DNA of 31,732 nt from Planctomycetaceae bacterium UBA2671 (lineage in GTDB: Bacteria > Planctomycetota > Planctomycetia > Planctomycetales > Planctomycetaceae). The stretch spans positions 14,635-46,366 of the forward strand of contig DEML01000022.1 of NCBI GenBank assembly GCA_002359185.1, written 5' to 3'. The first letter of the stretch is position 1. Every line of letters begins with the position of its first letter. Under the pieces are notes generated by a model. That model did not search any database and had not been told where the DNA came from. It worked only from the letters and a program-made list of their open reading frames with translations. The position numbers and the translations under genes are program-made. This document shows positions 1 to 8,099 of this stretch, in pieces.

Positions 1-5
1 CTTCC

Positions 6-34
6 GGGGGCTTCCGCTAAAGCAGAGCGCCCCC
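6..34. repeat. GC-rich hairpin repeat (GGGGGC...GCCCCC family)
   Basis: A 6-base GGGGGC arm at 6-11 pairs with GCCCCC at 29-34. The inner stem pairs with one bulge and one mismatch around a TAAA loop. A cleaner member of the same family lies at 16643-16670. It sits just downstream of the minus-strand oxidoreductase stop at 54, so it could end that transcript, although no T-run follows. It is read as a dispersed hairpin repeat that may double as a terminator. Confidence 0.55.
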
Positions 35-53
35 GCCACCCAAGCTCTTTCAA

Positions 54-1358
54 TCACACCTTTGGCTCAAACTCTTTCTCATACTCACGGCTCCACAGTT
101 TCATGGCTGCGGGGTCGTTTTTGATTTGATGGGTCTGTTCATCCAGGGTGATTCGTCGGCCGACTCGATAGGAGATGTTTGCCAGATGGCATAGTTGGGT
201 GCTCTTGTGGGCTTCTTCGATTTCACAGTTTAATTCGGCTTCGCCGCGGATGGCGTCCACAAAGTTCTGGAGATGATTGGTCTCTCCGCCTGCTCCAGAG
301 CCGGAGGCGAGTTCTTTTCCGTTCGGATCGTAGGCGCGATAGCCTGAATCTGAAACGATCTCCAACGAGCCGCCTTCGCCGAAGAATCTCATCGGTGTGG
401 CGGGGTCGAATTTCGTGGTCTTGATCCAGCTTCGCTGTTCCATCGTGATGAATCGATCGCCAAAGTGATACGTCGAAATACTCGTATCCGGTGTCTCCTG
501 ATCATCCTCGTTCCGGAACTTGCCGCCCGTGCTGCTCACTTCCTGCGGATGATCGACACCCAATCCCCAGCGGAGGACATCCAGATAATGCACCCCATTG
601 TTGCCCATTTCAGCGGTGCCCCAGTCCCAGAACCAGTGCCAGTTGTAAGGAGCAATGTTATCCCGGTACTCCACATGCGGAGCCGGTCCCTGCCACAGAT
701 TCCAGTTCAAGTAATCGGGAACAGCCACCTGTTTTCCATGCCCGATGCCACCCCGGGCGTTGTAATAACAGCAACTCGCATACAGCACTTTTCCGATGAC
801 CCCTTCATGCAGTTTTGCAACCGCTTCCTGCAACCCGGGTCGACTGCGTCGCTGTGTCCCCATCTGTACTCGACGATCGTACTTACGAGCCGCTTCGATA
901 AACATCTCTCCTTCGTGAGGATTGTGAGAGCAGGGTTTTTCGACATACACATGCTTGCCAGCCTGACAGGCGGCTATCCCGGCGGGAGCGTGCCAGTGGT
1001 CGGGAGTGGCGATGACGATGGCATCGATGTCGGGATCATCGAGCATGCGTCGATAGTCGGTGATCGCCTCCGGCTTGCGATTCTGTTTTGTGGCAACCCC
1101 TTCCTGAGCATTGCCGACATTGTGGGAGTTGACATCGCAAACGGTTTTCACTTCGCAGTTCGGCAGGTTCGCGAAAGCCTTTGCCAGATGGGTGCCCCGT
1201 CCATCACTGCCGCTGGCATTGCGGGATGTTCCCATAACTCCCACAATGACTTTTTCATTGGGCGATTTGTTGTCGGCGAATAAGGTGGGGGCAGACATCA
1301 AACCCAGCATGCCTGCAGAAGTGGTTTGGAGAAATTGACGTCGTAGAAGATTGCTCAT
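54..1358 (-). CDS. Exported Gfo/Idh/MocA family oxidoreductase
   Basis: 434 residues. The first 28 residues form a twin-arginine-like export signal (LLRRQFLQTTSAG, then a hydrophobic stretch ending near LFA). A Rossmann domain follows, with VIVGVMGTSRNASGSDGRG as nucleotide-binding loop; this loop is longer than the classical GxGxxG. The hallmark VEKPCSHNPHEGE motif lies near residue 140, and a downstream GNNGVHYLDVLRW segment matches the substrate side of the family. Such proteins oxidise or reduce sugars and polyols with NAD(P), and planctomycetes carry many exported paralogs. The start at 1358 has GGGAG about nine bases upstream. The gene stands alone, divergent from the SPFH gene across a 131-bp gap. 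The substrate cannot be told from sequence. Confidence 0.9.
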   Translation of the reverse strand: MSNLLRRQFLQTTSAGMLGLMSAPTLFADNKSPNEKVIVGVMGTSRNASGSDGRGTHLAKAFANLPNCEVKTVCDVNSHNVGNAQEGVATKQNRKPEAITDYRRMLDDPDIDAIVIATPDHWHAPAGIAACQAGKHVYVEKPCSHNPHEGEMFIEAARKYDRRVQMGTQRRSRPGLQEAVAKLHEGVIGKVLYASCCYYNARGGIGHGKQVAVPDYLNWNLWQGPAPHVEYRDNIAPYNWHWFWDWGTAEMGNNGVHYLDVLRWGLGVDHPQEVSSTGGKFRNEDDQETPDTSISTYHFGDRFITMEQRSWIKTTKFDPATPMRFFGEGGSLEIVSDSGYRAYDPNGKELASGSGAGGETNHLQNFVDAIRGEAELNCEIEEAHKSTQLCHLANISYRVGRRITLDEQTHQIKNDPAAMKLWSREYEKEFEPKV

Positions 1359-1489
1359 GGATAACGACTCCCGGAAAGTATCAGTGGATGTTTGGGCGAG
1401 TTTTCGTGAACCATTCTGTAAAATGTACGTTTGAGGCTATCAACTCTTTCAAAAATTTGCATGTCCATTCATCGTTTTAAGGGGAAAAA

Positions 1490-2458
1490 ATGTCAGCCAG
1501 CAATGTGATTACTGTTTTGGGTCTGTATGTGATCAAGCAGGATGAAATTGGAGTTCGGCTGACATTGGGGCAATTCTCAGGGATGGTCACTCCCGGTTTG
1601 GGTTTCGCAATTCCCTTTGTGCAACAGATCATGAAGACGAAACGTTCGCTGCAGACGATAGATCTTCCAGAACAACAAATCGTGCTCAATGGCAATATCT
1701 CGGTGAAGATTTCCGGAAATTTGAACTTTCGCGTTGCTGATCCTGAAAAAGCATTACTGGAAGTGAGTAACTATCGTTACACGATGCAGCAGATGGCTTT
1801 GACGACGATAGCCGATGTCCTGGGTACGAAAACGATTGAAGAGGTTCGTAATGAAAAAATGAAAATCGCTGCGGAAGTGGAAACGATTATCGCTCGCAAT
1901 GCGGCTGACTGGGGTTTGCGGGATGTCGATATCCGCCTGACCGATGCCCAGCTCGATGCCAGTCTGCAACGGGCGATGATGCGAGAGACCGAAGCGCAGA
2001 AGGAGGCCAACTCGATCAAAATCAAAGCGGAGTCCGATCGTTATGTCGCGCAGATATTTGCTGACGCAGCCGACATCCTAGGCCGGTCTCCCGGAGCAAT
2101 GACCTTGCGCGTGCTGCAAACTTTGAGTGATGTCAGTAACGATAAAACAACCGTCGTCATTCCCGTGCCCATTGATATGCTGACACGCCATCAGCCCACT
2201 CAACAAAGTTCATCCTCTGCGGATTCTTCGTCCTCTAACCATGAGACACGAGAGGCATCAACAACTACGACTTATCCTGTTGCAGAACTACGCTTAAGTG
2301 GCAATCGCACAATTACCCACTGCCCCAACTGCAAAGCCAAGTACAACGTCACCGATATTCTCGGAAGCGATCAGTACGATCTCGATCCCCAAACACCTGG
2401 CCAGCAGATCCGCTGTAAAAAGTGTGAGGTGACGTTTACATTGCCCGTAGAGGATTAA
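1490..2458 (+). CDS. SPFH/Band 7 protein with C-terminal MJ0042-type zinc ribbon
   Basis: 322 residues. Residues 1-20 are a weak hydrophobic anchor (ITVLGLYVIKQDEIGV) leading into a Band 7/SPFH domain to about residue 190: the QDEIGVRLTLGQFSGMVTPG opening, the GTKTIEEVRNEK segment and an alanine/glutamate-rich helix (MMRETEAQKEANSIKIKAES). A Ser/Thr-rich linker (about 235-262) leads to a zinc ribbon with C278-x2-C281 and C309-x2-C312, matching the MJ0042 pattern. SPFH proteins form ring or cage assemblies on membranes and often control proteases or microdomains. The zinc-ribbon fusion is unusual and suggests a binding role at the cytoplasmic face. AAGGGG lies about five bases before the ATG, which fixes the start. 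No membrane-protease partner (such as an NfeD or FtsH gene) is adjacent. Confidence 0.85.
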   Translation: MSASNVITVLGLYVIKQDEIGVRLTLGQFSGMVTPGLGFAIPFVQQIMKTKRSLQTIDLPEQQIVLNGNISVKISGNLNFRVADPEKALLEVSNYRYTMQQMALTTIADVLGTKTIEEVRNEKMKIAAEVETIIARNAADWGLRDVDIRLTDAQLDASLQRAMMRETEAQKEANSIKIKAESDRYVAQIFADAADILGRSPGAMTLRVLQTLSDVSNDKTTVVIPVPIDMLTRHQPTQQSSSSADSSSSNHETREASTTTTYPVAELRLSGNRTITHCPNCKAKYNVTDILGSDQYDLDPQTPGQQIRCKKCEVTFTLPVED

Positions 2459-3085
2459 AAAGCAGTGAAGTGGGAACTTTATACTGACGTTTTGCATAAC
2501 CAAAAACATCTTCACTCGAAGCGTCAGCAAGGGGACGGCTTCCGATTCACAATTCGACTAAACGCTGATAATCAAATCGTGAATGCCATTTTATGAAAAA
2601 ACTGGTCAGCGAGGCGGACATGTTGTTTAATTCTCCACTTCATCGACCATGGTCTCCATGGACAAGATGCCGTTGATAATGAATTCCACACGGGCCACTC
2701 ACTGACGCGTCGGGTTATGATTTTATTGGCGTTTTGCCAAGCTTCAGCTTAAAGTTTATCCAGGAGAACTCCGTAAACGTCCGTGCACTTTGCGTGGCTT
2801 TGCTCCGAAGGATTTTCAAACGGATGTTGTATTTCTTCCCCAAACTCGCTCTATTGTATCGTAGAGGGTGGGTTTAAGATTTGCGGGCCAGGCAAATTGC
2901 AGACACTGGATTTTATCTCCATTACCGAATGGGCTGATTCTTGACTCAGTACCTGCTGCAATCACCAACTCGATTTCTTTGCCGATTCTCGGCTGTTATT
3001 CATAAGAATTTCATGTGAGCTATGCATGATCGGTCTTCAATTTTCCTCGATTATTTAGTGATTCTATTTTGAACTCACGGAGACA
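2459..3085. other. 627-bp gap without a convincing gene
   Basis: The first half holds repeat element A copy 1 (2517-2718). The rest (2719-3085) has no open frame with a ribosome site, no recognisable protein and no RNA gene I can identify. A promoter for the downstream STAS gene is expected here, but I see no clear -35/-10 pair. Confidence 0.5.
2517..2718 (+). repeat. Intergenic inverted-terminus element A, copy 1 (about 202 bp)
   Basis: It opens with GAAGCGTCAGCAAGGGGA and closes with CACTGACGCGTCGGGTTAT, so the ends are imperfect inverted repeats of each other. The reverse complement of 5514-5713 aligns along the whole length. Shared internal blocks include GGGGACGGCT-CCGATT, CAATTCG, TCAAATCGT, TCAGCGAG-CGGA and TTCTCCACTTC. 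It encodes no protein. The structure is that of a small non-autonomous mobile element (MITE-like), but no target-site duplication is evident. Confidence 0.7.
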
Positions 3086-3874
3086 ATGGTGACTCAGATT
3101 GACGCTTCATTTGAATTGCTGCAGGACGGAAATGTATCTGTTCTTGTTCTGTTGCCCGAATTGAATAATGTTCAATGGGGAGATATTGACGCAATTGGTA
3201 CGGAAGTTCTGAACTCGATGTCGACACAAAAAAATCCTTATATCATTGTCGACTTGTCGCCCTTGAACTACATGGGCTCGGCGATGGTCGCTCTGATTGT
3301 GCGCGTCTGGAAGGCTGCTCAGGCGAAGGATGGAAAAATCAGCGTTGTCTGCCCGCACGATGGAGTCAGAGAAGTTCTGAAACTGGCTTCTCTCGACAAG
3401 GTCTGGTCCATTGTCAATACTCGGGAAGAGGCTCGTTCCGCTCTCGGTTTGCGAGGATCTTCCAGTTTGACTTCGACCGATAACGGAAATTCCTCAAAGT
3501 CAAATGCCGGTTGGATTGTCGCAGGGATCCTCCTGGTAATCTGCGCCGGCCTGGCAGTCATTGCCCTGAATCCGGGGATCATTAACAACGAAGTCGTGAG
3601 CCCTGAAATTCCAGTTCCAGCTTCAACCTCCTCTGTGGTCAGCGAAACAGGAACTTCGGAACCTGCACTGGAAGAAATCACAGATACTGTCGAGGAAAAC
3701 AATACGGAGGAATCAATTCCCGAGGAAGAGATGACATCCTCTGAACCAGCCGAGGTGGTTCCTACTCCCGTTGAGACAACAAATCCAGCTCCCGTCGCGA
3801 CAACAAATCCTGTCCCTGAAGGGACGAGCAATGAGGAATCCACCGGTAATCCTTTCGCGCCTCCAGGTTCCTAG
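3086..3874 (+). CDS. STAS-domain membrane protein with Pro/Glu/Thr-rich tail
   Basis: 262 residues. Residues about 1-115 form a STAS (anti-sigma-factor antagonist-like) fold: the beta strand IIVDLSPLNYMGSAMVALI places S65 where SpoIIAA-type proteins carry the phosphorylated Ser/Thr, followed by the usual second half (GKISVVCPHDGVREVLKLASLDKVW). A low-complexity linker is followed by one membrane helix (about 143-163, WIVAGILLVICAGLAVIAL). About 95 residues rich in Pro, Thr, Glu and Val then end in NPFAPPGS, probably outside the membrane. GGAG stands three bases before the ATG. STAS domains normally exchange partners with serine kinases or sigma-control proteins; none is adjacent. The membrane tether plus long acidic/proline tail is unusual for a STAS regulator. 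Confidence 0.8.
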   Translation: MVTQIDASFELLQDGNVSVLVLLPELNNVQWGDIDAIGTEVLNSMSTQKNPYIIVDLSPLNYMGSAMVALIVRVWKAAQAKDGKISVVCPHDGVREVLKLASLDKVWSIVNTREEARSALGLRGSSSLTSTDNGNSSKSNAGWIVAGILLVICAGLAVIALNPGIINNEVVSPEIPVPASTSSVVSETGTSEPALEEITDTVEENNTEESIPEEEMTSSEPAEVVPTPVETTNPAPVATTNPVPEGTSNEESTGNPFAPPGS

Positions 3875-4054
3875 TAATCCGTTCTGTTTCTGATGTTGGC
3901 AATGTTTCGATTTCCAGTCTCGAATACCTGACGTTGAGTCAATGTTCAAACTCAATAGAAATCGCATTCTTCCACAGAGATTAAAAACTTACGAATGATG
4001 ATTTAACATTTCCTGAAGATTATTGAACAATACAACCAGTCCAACCATCGTCTC

Positions 4055-4142
4055 TTGTCGTGTACGTTTAACGATTTGGATCTGACAAACTGCCTGCGAA
4101 ATCGCGATTTCAGGGCGACATTTAAAGCTCGAAAGAGCACTG
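4055..4142 (+). repeat. Intergenic repeat C, copy 1
   Basis: It begins TGTCGTGTACGTT and ends GGGCGACATTTAAAGCTCG plus AAAGAGCACT. The same pattern recurs at 27443-27531 with only scattered substitutions. TGTCG near the left end and CGACA near the right form a short inverted pair, and the middle carries the palindrome AAATCGCGATTT. It lies upstream of the GspE-type gene and contains a TTG in frame with it, which can mislead start prediction. Confidence 0.75.
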
Positions 4143-4201
4143 CGCCCCATCATGAAGATGAGCGTGAGTTCAACAGCCGATCATATCGAGGAGTTATTAC
4201 G

Positions 4202-5473
4202 ATGAATGAAGACACCGCAACCACCTCCAACAGCACCTACTCTCACGGTTCCGGTGGAGAAGTTCGGCAGAAAGCTCTCCAGGAAGAACTTCGCAGTTTG
4301 ATCGATGTTGTCGGACCCGGGCCGCTGGTCGATCTCCTGCTCGAACGATCATTCGAACTGGGAGCAACCGATATCCATTTTGATCCCCGGATCGATGGAT
4401 TACACGTTCGCCTGCGTGTCGATGGAATTCTGCACGATATCCTGCATTTGAATCCCAACATGACATCTCAAGTCATTTCCCGACTGAAACTGATGGCCGG
4501 AATGGACATCACAGAACGACGAACCGCTCAGGATGGTCACATTTCCAACGCTGTCCTCAAAGGGCAACGGGATATTCGTGTTGGTGGTGGACCAACCCTG
4601 CATGGCGAGCGACTCGTACTGCGTTTAATGCCCAACGCCCAGGAGTATACCAGCCTCGATCAACTTGGCCTCGAACCGACTCAAGCAGATACCGTGCGGA
4701 AATACATCCATTCCCCTTATGGAATGATGCTCAGTGTTGGCCCGGTCGGTTCCGGAAAAAGTACAACCATGTACAGCTGCCTCGAACTCCTGAACGATCC
4801 CGGCAAAAGCCTGGTCACCATCGAAGACCCCGTCGAACGACGGATGGCCGGCGTGAATCAGATTCAGGTCGATCAGAAAATCGACTTCCACTTCGCCGAG
4901 GCTCTTCGTGGTGTTTTGCGTCAAGATCCTGATGTGATCATGGTCGGGGAAATTCGCGATCCCGAAACCGCTCACATTGCCGTACGAGCTGGCTTGACCG
5001 GAATTCGAGTCCTCAGCACTTTGCATGCGAATGAAACAGCCGCCACCATCGACGTTTTCCGTGACTTCGGTATTCCACCCATGTTCATTGCCGACAGCGT
5101 CAACTGTGTGATTTCACAGCGACTCCTCCGCAAAGTCTGCAGCAATTCGAATGAAGATTATCATCCCGATGCCGCGGCTTGTCAGTTCCTCGGCATCGAC
5201 CCGAACGAAGGAGAATCAGTCAGCTTGAAACGGGGCATTCCAGCCGACTGCAACTTCCACACCGGCTACATGGGACGGACCGGCGTCTTCGAAGTCCTGC
5301 CCGTCGACAGTGAAATTCGCGATGCAATCATCCAGAACAAATCGAGCCGTGAACTGCACAAACTCGCCGCAGAACACGGCATGATGTCCCTCGAAAAAGC
5401 CGCCAAGAAAAAAGTTCTTGCTGGCGAAACGACCATCGAAGAACTACACCGCGTGCTGGTTTTCGCGGCTTGA
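4202..5473 (+). CDS. Orphan GspE/PilB-type secretion or pilus ATPase
   Basis: 423 residues. Start chosen at ATG 4202 because GAGGAG lies eight bases upstream (4188-4193), and the longer frame would read through repeat C. Features in order: an RSFELGATDIHFDP N-domain segment; Asp-box-like region (LKLMAGMDITERRTAQDGHI); Walker A GPVGSGKST (180-188); Walker B DPDVIMVGE (242-250); His-box LSTLHANETAA. The C-terminal metal site normally built from four cysteines is altered: C313-x2-S316 and C350-x2-H353. The protein lacks the long N-terminal region of full GspE (usually 500 or more residues in total). Such hexameric ATPases drive pilin or pseudopilin assembly. No other type II secretion or type IV pilus gene is in the window apart from the DUF1559 prepilin-like gene nearby on the other strand. 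Confidence 0.88.
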   Translation: MNEDTATTSNSTYSHGSGGEVRQKALQEELRSLIDVVGPGPLVDLLLERSFELGATDIHFDPRIDGLHVRLRVDGILHDILHLNPNMTSQVISRLKLMAGMDITERRTAQDGHISNAVLKGQRDIRVGGGPTLHGERLVLRLMPNAQEYTSLDQLGLEPTQADTVRKYIHSPYGMMLSVGPVGSGKSTTMYSCLELLNDPGKSLVTIEDPVERRMAGVNQIQVDQKIDFHFAEALRGVLRQDPDVIMVGEIRDPETAHIAVRAGLTGIRVLSTLHANETAATIDVFRDFGIPPMFIADSVNCVISQRLLRKVCSNSNEDYHPDAAACQFLGIDPNEGESVSLKRGIPADCNFHTGYMGRTGVFEVLPVDSEIRDAIIQNKSSRELHKLAAEHGMMSLEKAAKKKVLAGETTIEELHRVLVFAA

Positions 5474-5513
5474 TAGAGTTCTTACTGAACTTTTGCAAAA
5501 CTCCTTTTTAATC

Positions 5514-5713
5514 ATAACCCGACGCGTCAGCGAGGGGCCAGTGTGGCATTCCTGATGTGTTGCATATTGTCCCTGGGAAACGAAGTGGAGAAACATCTAT
5601 CGTTTCCGTCTCGCTGAGCAGCTTATTGCATAAATTGGCATAGACGATTTGACTATAAGAGTTTAACCGAATTGCTAATCGGTAGCCGTCCCCTCACTGA
5701 CGCTTCGGGTTAA
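5514..5713 (-). repeat. Intergenic inverted-terminus element A, copy 2 (about 200 bp)
   Basis: It opens ATAACCCGACGCGTCAGCG and closes CACTGACGCTTCGGGTTAA. The 24-base ends match each other as inverted repeats at about 21 positions. It lies in opposite orientation to copy 1 (2517-2718) and is homologous throughout. With its flanks it fills most of the 346-bp gap between the ATPase stop and the lipoprotein stop. The 14-mer TTTTGCAAAACTCC occurs on both sides (5491-5504 and 5763-5776). Confidence 0.7.
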
Positions 5714-5754
5714 GATACGTAAGCGATGGCGCACTCTAGTAATTGCTATCTTGA

Positions 5755-5780
5755 ATCTGGAGTTTTGCAAAACTCCAGAT
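5755..5780. repeat. Perfect 26-base palindrome between convergent genes
   Basis: The arm ATCTGGAGTTTTG is followed directly by its exact reverse complement. It lies between the plus-strand ATPase and the minus-strand lipoprotein, so a bidirectional terminator role is possible. However, a stem with almost no loop and no T-run makes it a poor intrinsic terminator. Confidence 0.55.
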
Positions 5781-5819
5781 CTTATAAAAAATCATACCAG
5801 TGGATTAGGATCTCCAATC

Positions 5820-6260
5820 TTATTCCTCAGCAAACGTCTCTTCAACGGGTTCCTCACCGTCCCAACTGAGCTCGATTTTCACCTCTTTGGTGTTCTCATC
5901 GATAGTCAGCGTCAAACCGGAAGTCTCCGTGTCCATGTATCGTTTCGGAGCGTGCCACTTTTGGCGTGTCGGGCTGATGGTTTCGATACCATTCACGGCC
6001 ACTTTGTGTGTTCCGGGAATGCATCCATCCTGATTGCCGAAGGTGCTCAGCGTAAAACGACCTTCGGAATCAATCGGCGAGACTGCTGGTCGAGCATTGT
6101 CTGGGATCACCTGCACAAAGCCGTGCCGCAGCGGTTCGCCGTCGATCATGACCTGGCCGGTAACCGCGACCCGTTCCGGGCGTCCATCACCACAGCCGAT
6201 TAAACAGGCTGAAAGGAGCAGAGCCATACAGGAGTAACTACGGCAGCGTAATAATTGCAT
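5820..6260 (-). CDS. Small lipoprotein, carboxypeptidase-regulatory-like (planctomycete type)
   Basis: 146 residues. The start at 6260 is preferred to 6269 because GAGGA lies nine bases upstream of 6260 but touches 6269. A signal peptide with a lipobox (LSACLIGC) is followed by a single Ig-like beta domain: VTGQVMIDGEPLRHGFVQVIPD, then GRFTLSTFG, then CIPGTHKVAVNG. This is the pattern of small carboxypeptidase-regulatory-like proteins that in planctomycetes often lie immediately after DUF1559 genes. Here the DUF1559 stop is 68 bp upstream on the same strand, so the two are probably co-transcribed. Exact function is unknown; a periplasmic or surface role is inferred from the lipobox. The tail is acidic (DGEEPVEETFAEE). 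Confidence 0.85.
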   Translation of the reverse strand: MQLLRCRSYSCMALLLSACLIGCGDGRPERVAVTGQVMIDGEPLRHGFVQVIPDNARPAVSPIDSEGRFTLSTFGNQDGCIPGTHKVAVNGIETISPTRQKWHAPKRYMDTETSGLTLTIDENTKEVKIELSWDGEEPVEETFAEE

Positions 6261-6328
6261 CGAGAACATTCCTCATCGCGATGTTGAGAGTATCAGCAGA
6301 CCAGATATCGAACTTGAGGTGAATGAAA

Positions 6329-7279
6329 TCAATAACTGGTATTGGGCTCATTTCCTTCACGTGTTGCCAGAGCTTTGTAAATGCTGAGGGAGAGATTTTC
6401 GCTGAGGAAGGAAACGTGACCGTCTCCAAACAGATACTGGCAACCTGCGGCATGTTCACTGGAAAATGCTCCATTGAGTGGAGTTCCATAGGGAGACGTC
6501 GTGATTCCGGTACCGGGAGGTGTATTGACGGGATTGTCAGCCGTTCGTAACGAACTTTGATGTCGACCCGCTTCCGACCAGACATTTCTCGATTCATCGG
6601 TATGTGCTTTGGTCACTTCGCCGACAAATATCGTATTGGTCAAACCATCCGTGATATCTGCAATTGTATAAGGGGTTTTATACATGAAGGAACCCGTATT
6701 ATTAATTTTCACATTCGTGCCAATCCCCTGGCTCGGCCCTAAAGTGCCATGCATAAAAGCATAACTGCCCGTAGCGGCATCGAGGGTGGTACTTCCGGAA
6801 GTAATTTGAACGGAATCCTGACTCACATCCGAAGCGCAGACATAAACACTGGGCCGTGTTTCGATCGCCTGTTCATTCTTGGCGGCCCACGTTGTGCTGT
6901 AGCCTGTGTAGGGGATGTCGTTGAAGTCGAACAGGTCGTACAGAGCCGATTCTTCCAGTTGAGGCAGAATCATCACAAACCCGCTGATTCCGACTCGTGT
7001 GTAATCAGGATTTCCATTGCATGGTCCAGCCGTAATACCATCACACCCCAGTCGCCCGGGAGGGAAAATCCGATGTGTCGATTCATAATTCGCCAGCGCC
7101 AATCCGATTTGTTTCAAATTATTCTTACACTGACTCCGCCGAGCCGCTTCCCGAGCCTGTTGAACAGCCGGTAACAACAAGGCCACTAATATCGCAATGA
7201 TCGCAATCACAACTAAAAGCTCAATTAACGTAAAACCTTTCCTGAGGATACGAGGGCATGAATTTAACATCTGATTCAT
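6329..7279 (-). CDS. DUF1559 prepilin-like (H-x9-DG) protein
   Basis: 316 residues from ATG 7279, which has a purine-rich GGAAAAGG just upstream. An extra 31 codons upstream lack family features. The N-terminus carries a type IV prepilin motif: RKG/FTLIELLVVIAIIAIL with cleavage after G15, then LLPAVQQAREAARRSQCKNNLKQIGLA. The DUF1559 body follows (RIFPPG, GFVMILPQLEESALYDLFDF, a DGLTNTIFVGE segment) and the C-terminal FGDGHVSFLSE signature. This family is greatly expanded in planctomycetes and its role is largely unsettled, probably a surface fibre or pseudopilin. It is the first gene of a likely two-gene unit with the lipoprotein at 5820-6260. Confidence 0.93.
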   Translation of the reverse strand: MNQMLNSCPRILRKGFTLIELLVVIAIIAILVALLLPAVQQAREAARRSQCKNNLKQIGLALANYESTHRIFPPGRLGCDGITAGPCNGNPDYTRVGISGFVMILPQLEESALYDLFDFNDIPYTGYSTTWAAKNEQAIETRPSVYVCASDVSQDSVQITSGSTTLDAATGSYAFMHGTLGPSQGIGTNVKINNTGSFMYKTPYTIADITDGLTNTIFVGEVTKAHTDESRNVWSEAGRHQSSLRTADNPVNTPPGTGITTSPYGTPLNGAFSSEHAAGCQYLFGDGHVSFLSENLSLSIYKALATREGNEPNTSY

Positions 7280-7694
7280 CCTTTTCCGTTCGAGGGGACA
7301 ATCAACGAGAAATATAAGCGAATGCACATAGCAGCAACTGTTCATGCTAATTGTGCCTGAACTCGATTTCAATGGGAAATCGGGCCTTATCTAGGATTCG
7401 ATCCATTTGCGATGTCATGGACTTACAAAACCTCATGCAATAACGCTTCCTCTGGACGTCATCAGAAAGAGTCATGCGCCTTCCATGGTCAATCAGCAAA
7501 CAGCATACTGGTGATTCAACGATCTCAACTTCTGAGAACACTCACACAATTCCCAAATAAACGCTCAAACCAAACATCTGCGTTAATCCGCGTCCATCTG
7601 CGGTTCAAAAGCAGTCAATAGATTCTCATGCTCATCCTCACCCGCTGTTGTTTCAAATATCGTTGTCATCTGGTGGTATTAAGCACGTTGTTCG
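7280..7694. other. 415-bp gap without a gene
   Basis: The stretch between the DUF1559 start and the hicB stop shows no supported coding region. The only structure I see is the 36-base repeat at 7575-7610. The promoter of the DUF1559 unit should lie in the 7280-7400 part, but no box is clear. Confidence 0.45.
7575..7610 (+). repeat. Repeat D copy 1 (CATCTGCGTTAATCC... type)
   Basis: 36 bases ending CATCTGCGGTTCAAAA. A second copy in the same orientation is at 8337-8372 with six substitutions. The pattern (cgtccatctgcggttcaaa) resembles a short repeat I recall from intergenic DNA of unrelated environmental bacteria. The two copies bracket hicAB. Confidence 0.7.
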
Positions 7695-8099
7695 CTAATT
7701 TTCTACTTTGCGAGGCGAAGACTTCACCGCTTTTATCTTCTTTGCCTTCGAAGCAGTCTTCCTGCTCCCACCAATCTTCTGAACGGCTGCCTGCAATTGT
7801 TCGGTGACGAATGCATTGAGACTCTTTCCGGCCAGAACAGCGGCTACATTAACCTGGCGGTGCAACTCTGGCGGAATCCGGGTGACGAACTGTCCAGAGA
7901 AAGGCTTGTCGGGAGACTCACCTCGCTCGGTGCAGAAGGCAAGGTAGTCATCGATCGATTCACGAAAGGCTGTGGTCAGCTCAGCAACACTCTGGCCCTG
8001 GAATGTAATCACGTCGCGCGTGTTGATGATTTCCCCGTGGAAAATCTCCGCTTCATCGTCGAACTCAACTTTGCCGATGTACCCTTTGTGTTCCATCAT
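7695..8099 (-). CDS. hicB: HicB-family antitoxin
   Basis: 134 residues. The N-terminal partial RNase H-like HicB fold (YIGKVEFDDEAEIFHGEIINTRDVITFQG, then an AFRESIDDYLAFCTERGESPDKPF helix) is followed by a ribbon-helix-helix DNA-binding segment (GQFVTRIPPELHRQVNVAAV...KSLNAFVTEQLQAAV, about 68-106). A lysine-rich tail of about 25 residues follows. HicB proteins neutralise the HicA mRNA interferase and repress their own promoter. The start overlaps the hicA stop by four bases (8096-8099), a translational-coupling arrangement with toxin first, typical of hicAB. The basic tail is longer than the RHH fold needs. Confidence 0.9.
   Translation of the reverse strand: MMEHKGYIGKVEFDDEAEIFHGEIINTRDVITFQGQSVAELTTAFRESIDDYLAFCTERGESPDKPFSGQFVTRIPPELHRQVNVAAVLAGKSLNAFVTEQLQAAVQKIGGSRKTASKAKKIKAVKSSPRKVEN

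Noticed and set aside
465..1283. 272-codon plus-strand frame inside the oxidoreductase gene
   Set aside because: It is antisense to a gene with full family motifs, and its composition is that of a shadow frame.
3319..3843. 174-codon minus-strand frame rich in Ser/Val/Thr
   Set aside because: Mirror of the Pro/Glu/Thr-rich tail of the STAS protein; low complexity explains the lack of stops.
4055..4201. N-terminal extension of the GspE-type ATPase from a TTG
   Set aside because: The extension is encoded by repeat C, and a strong GAGGAG precedes the ATG at 4202.
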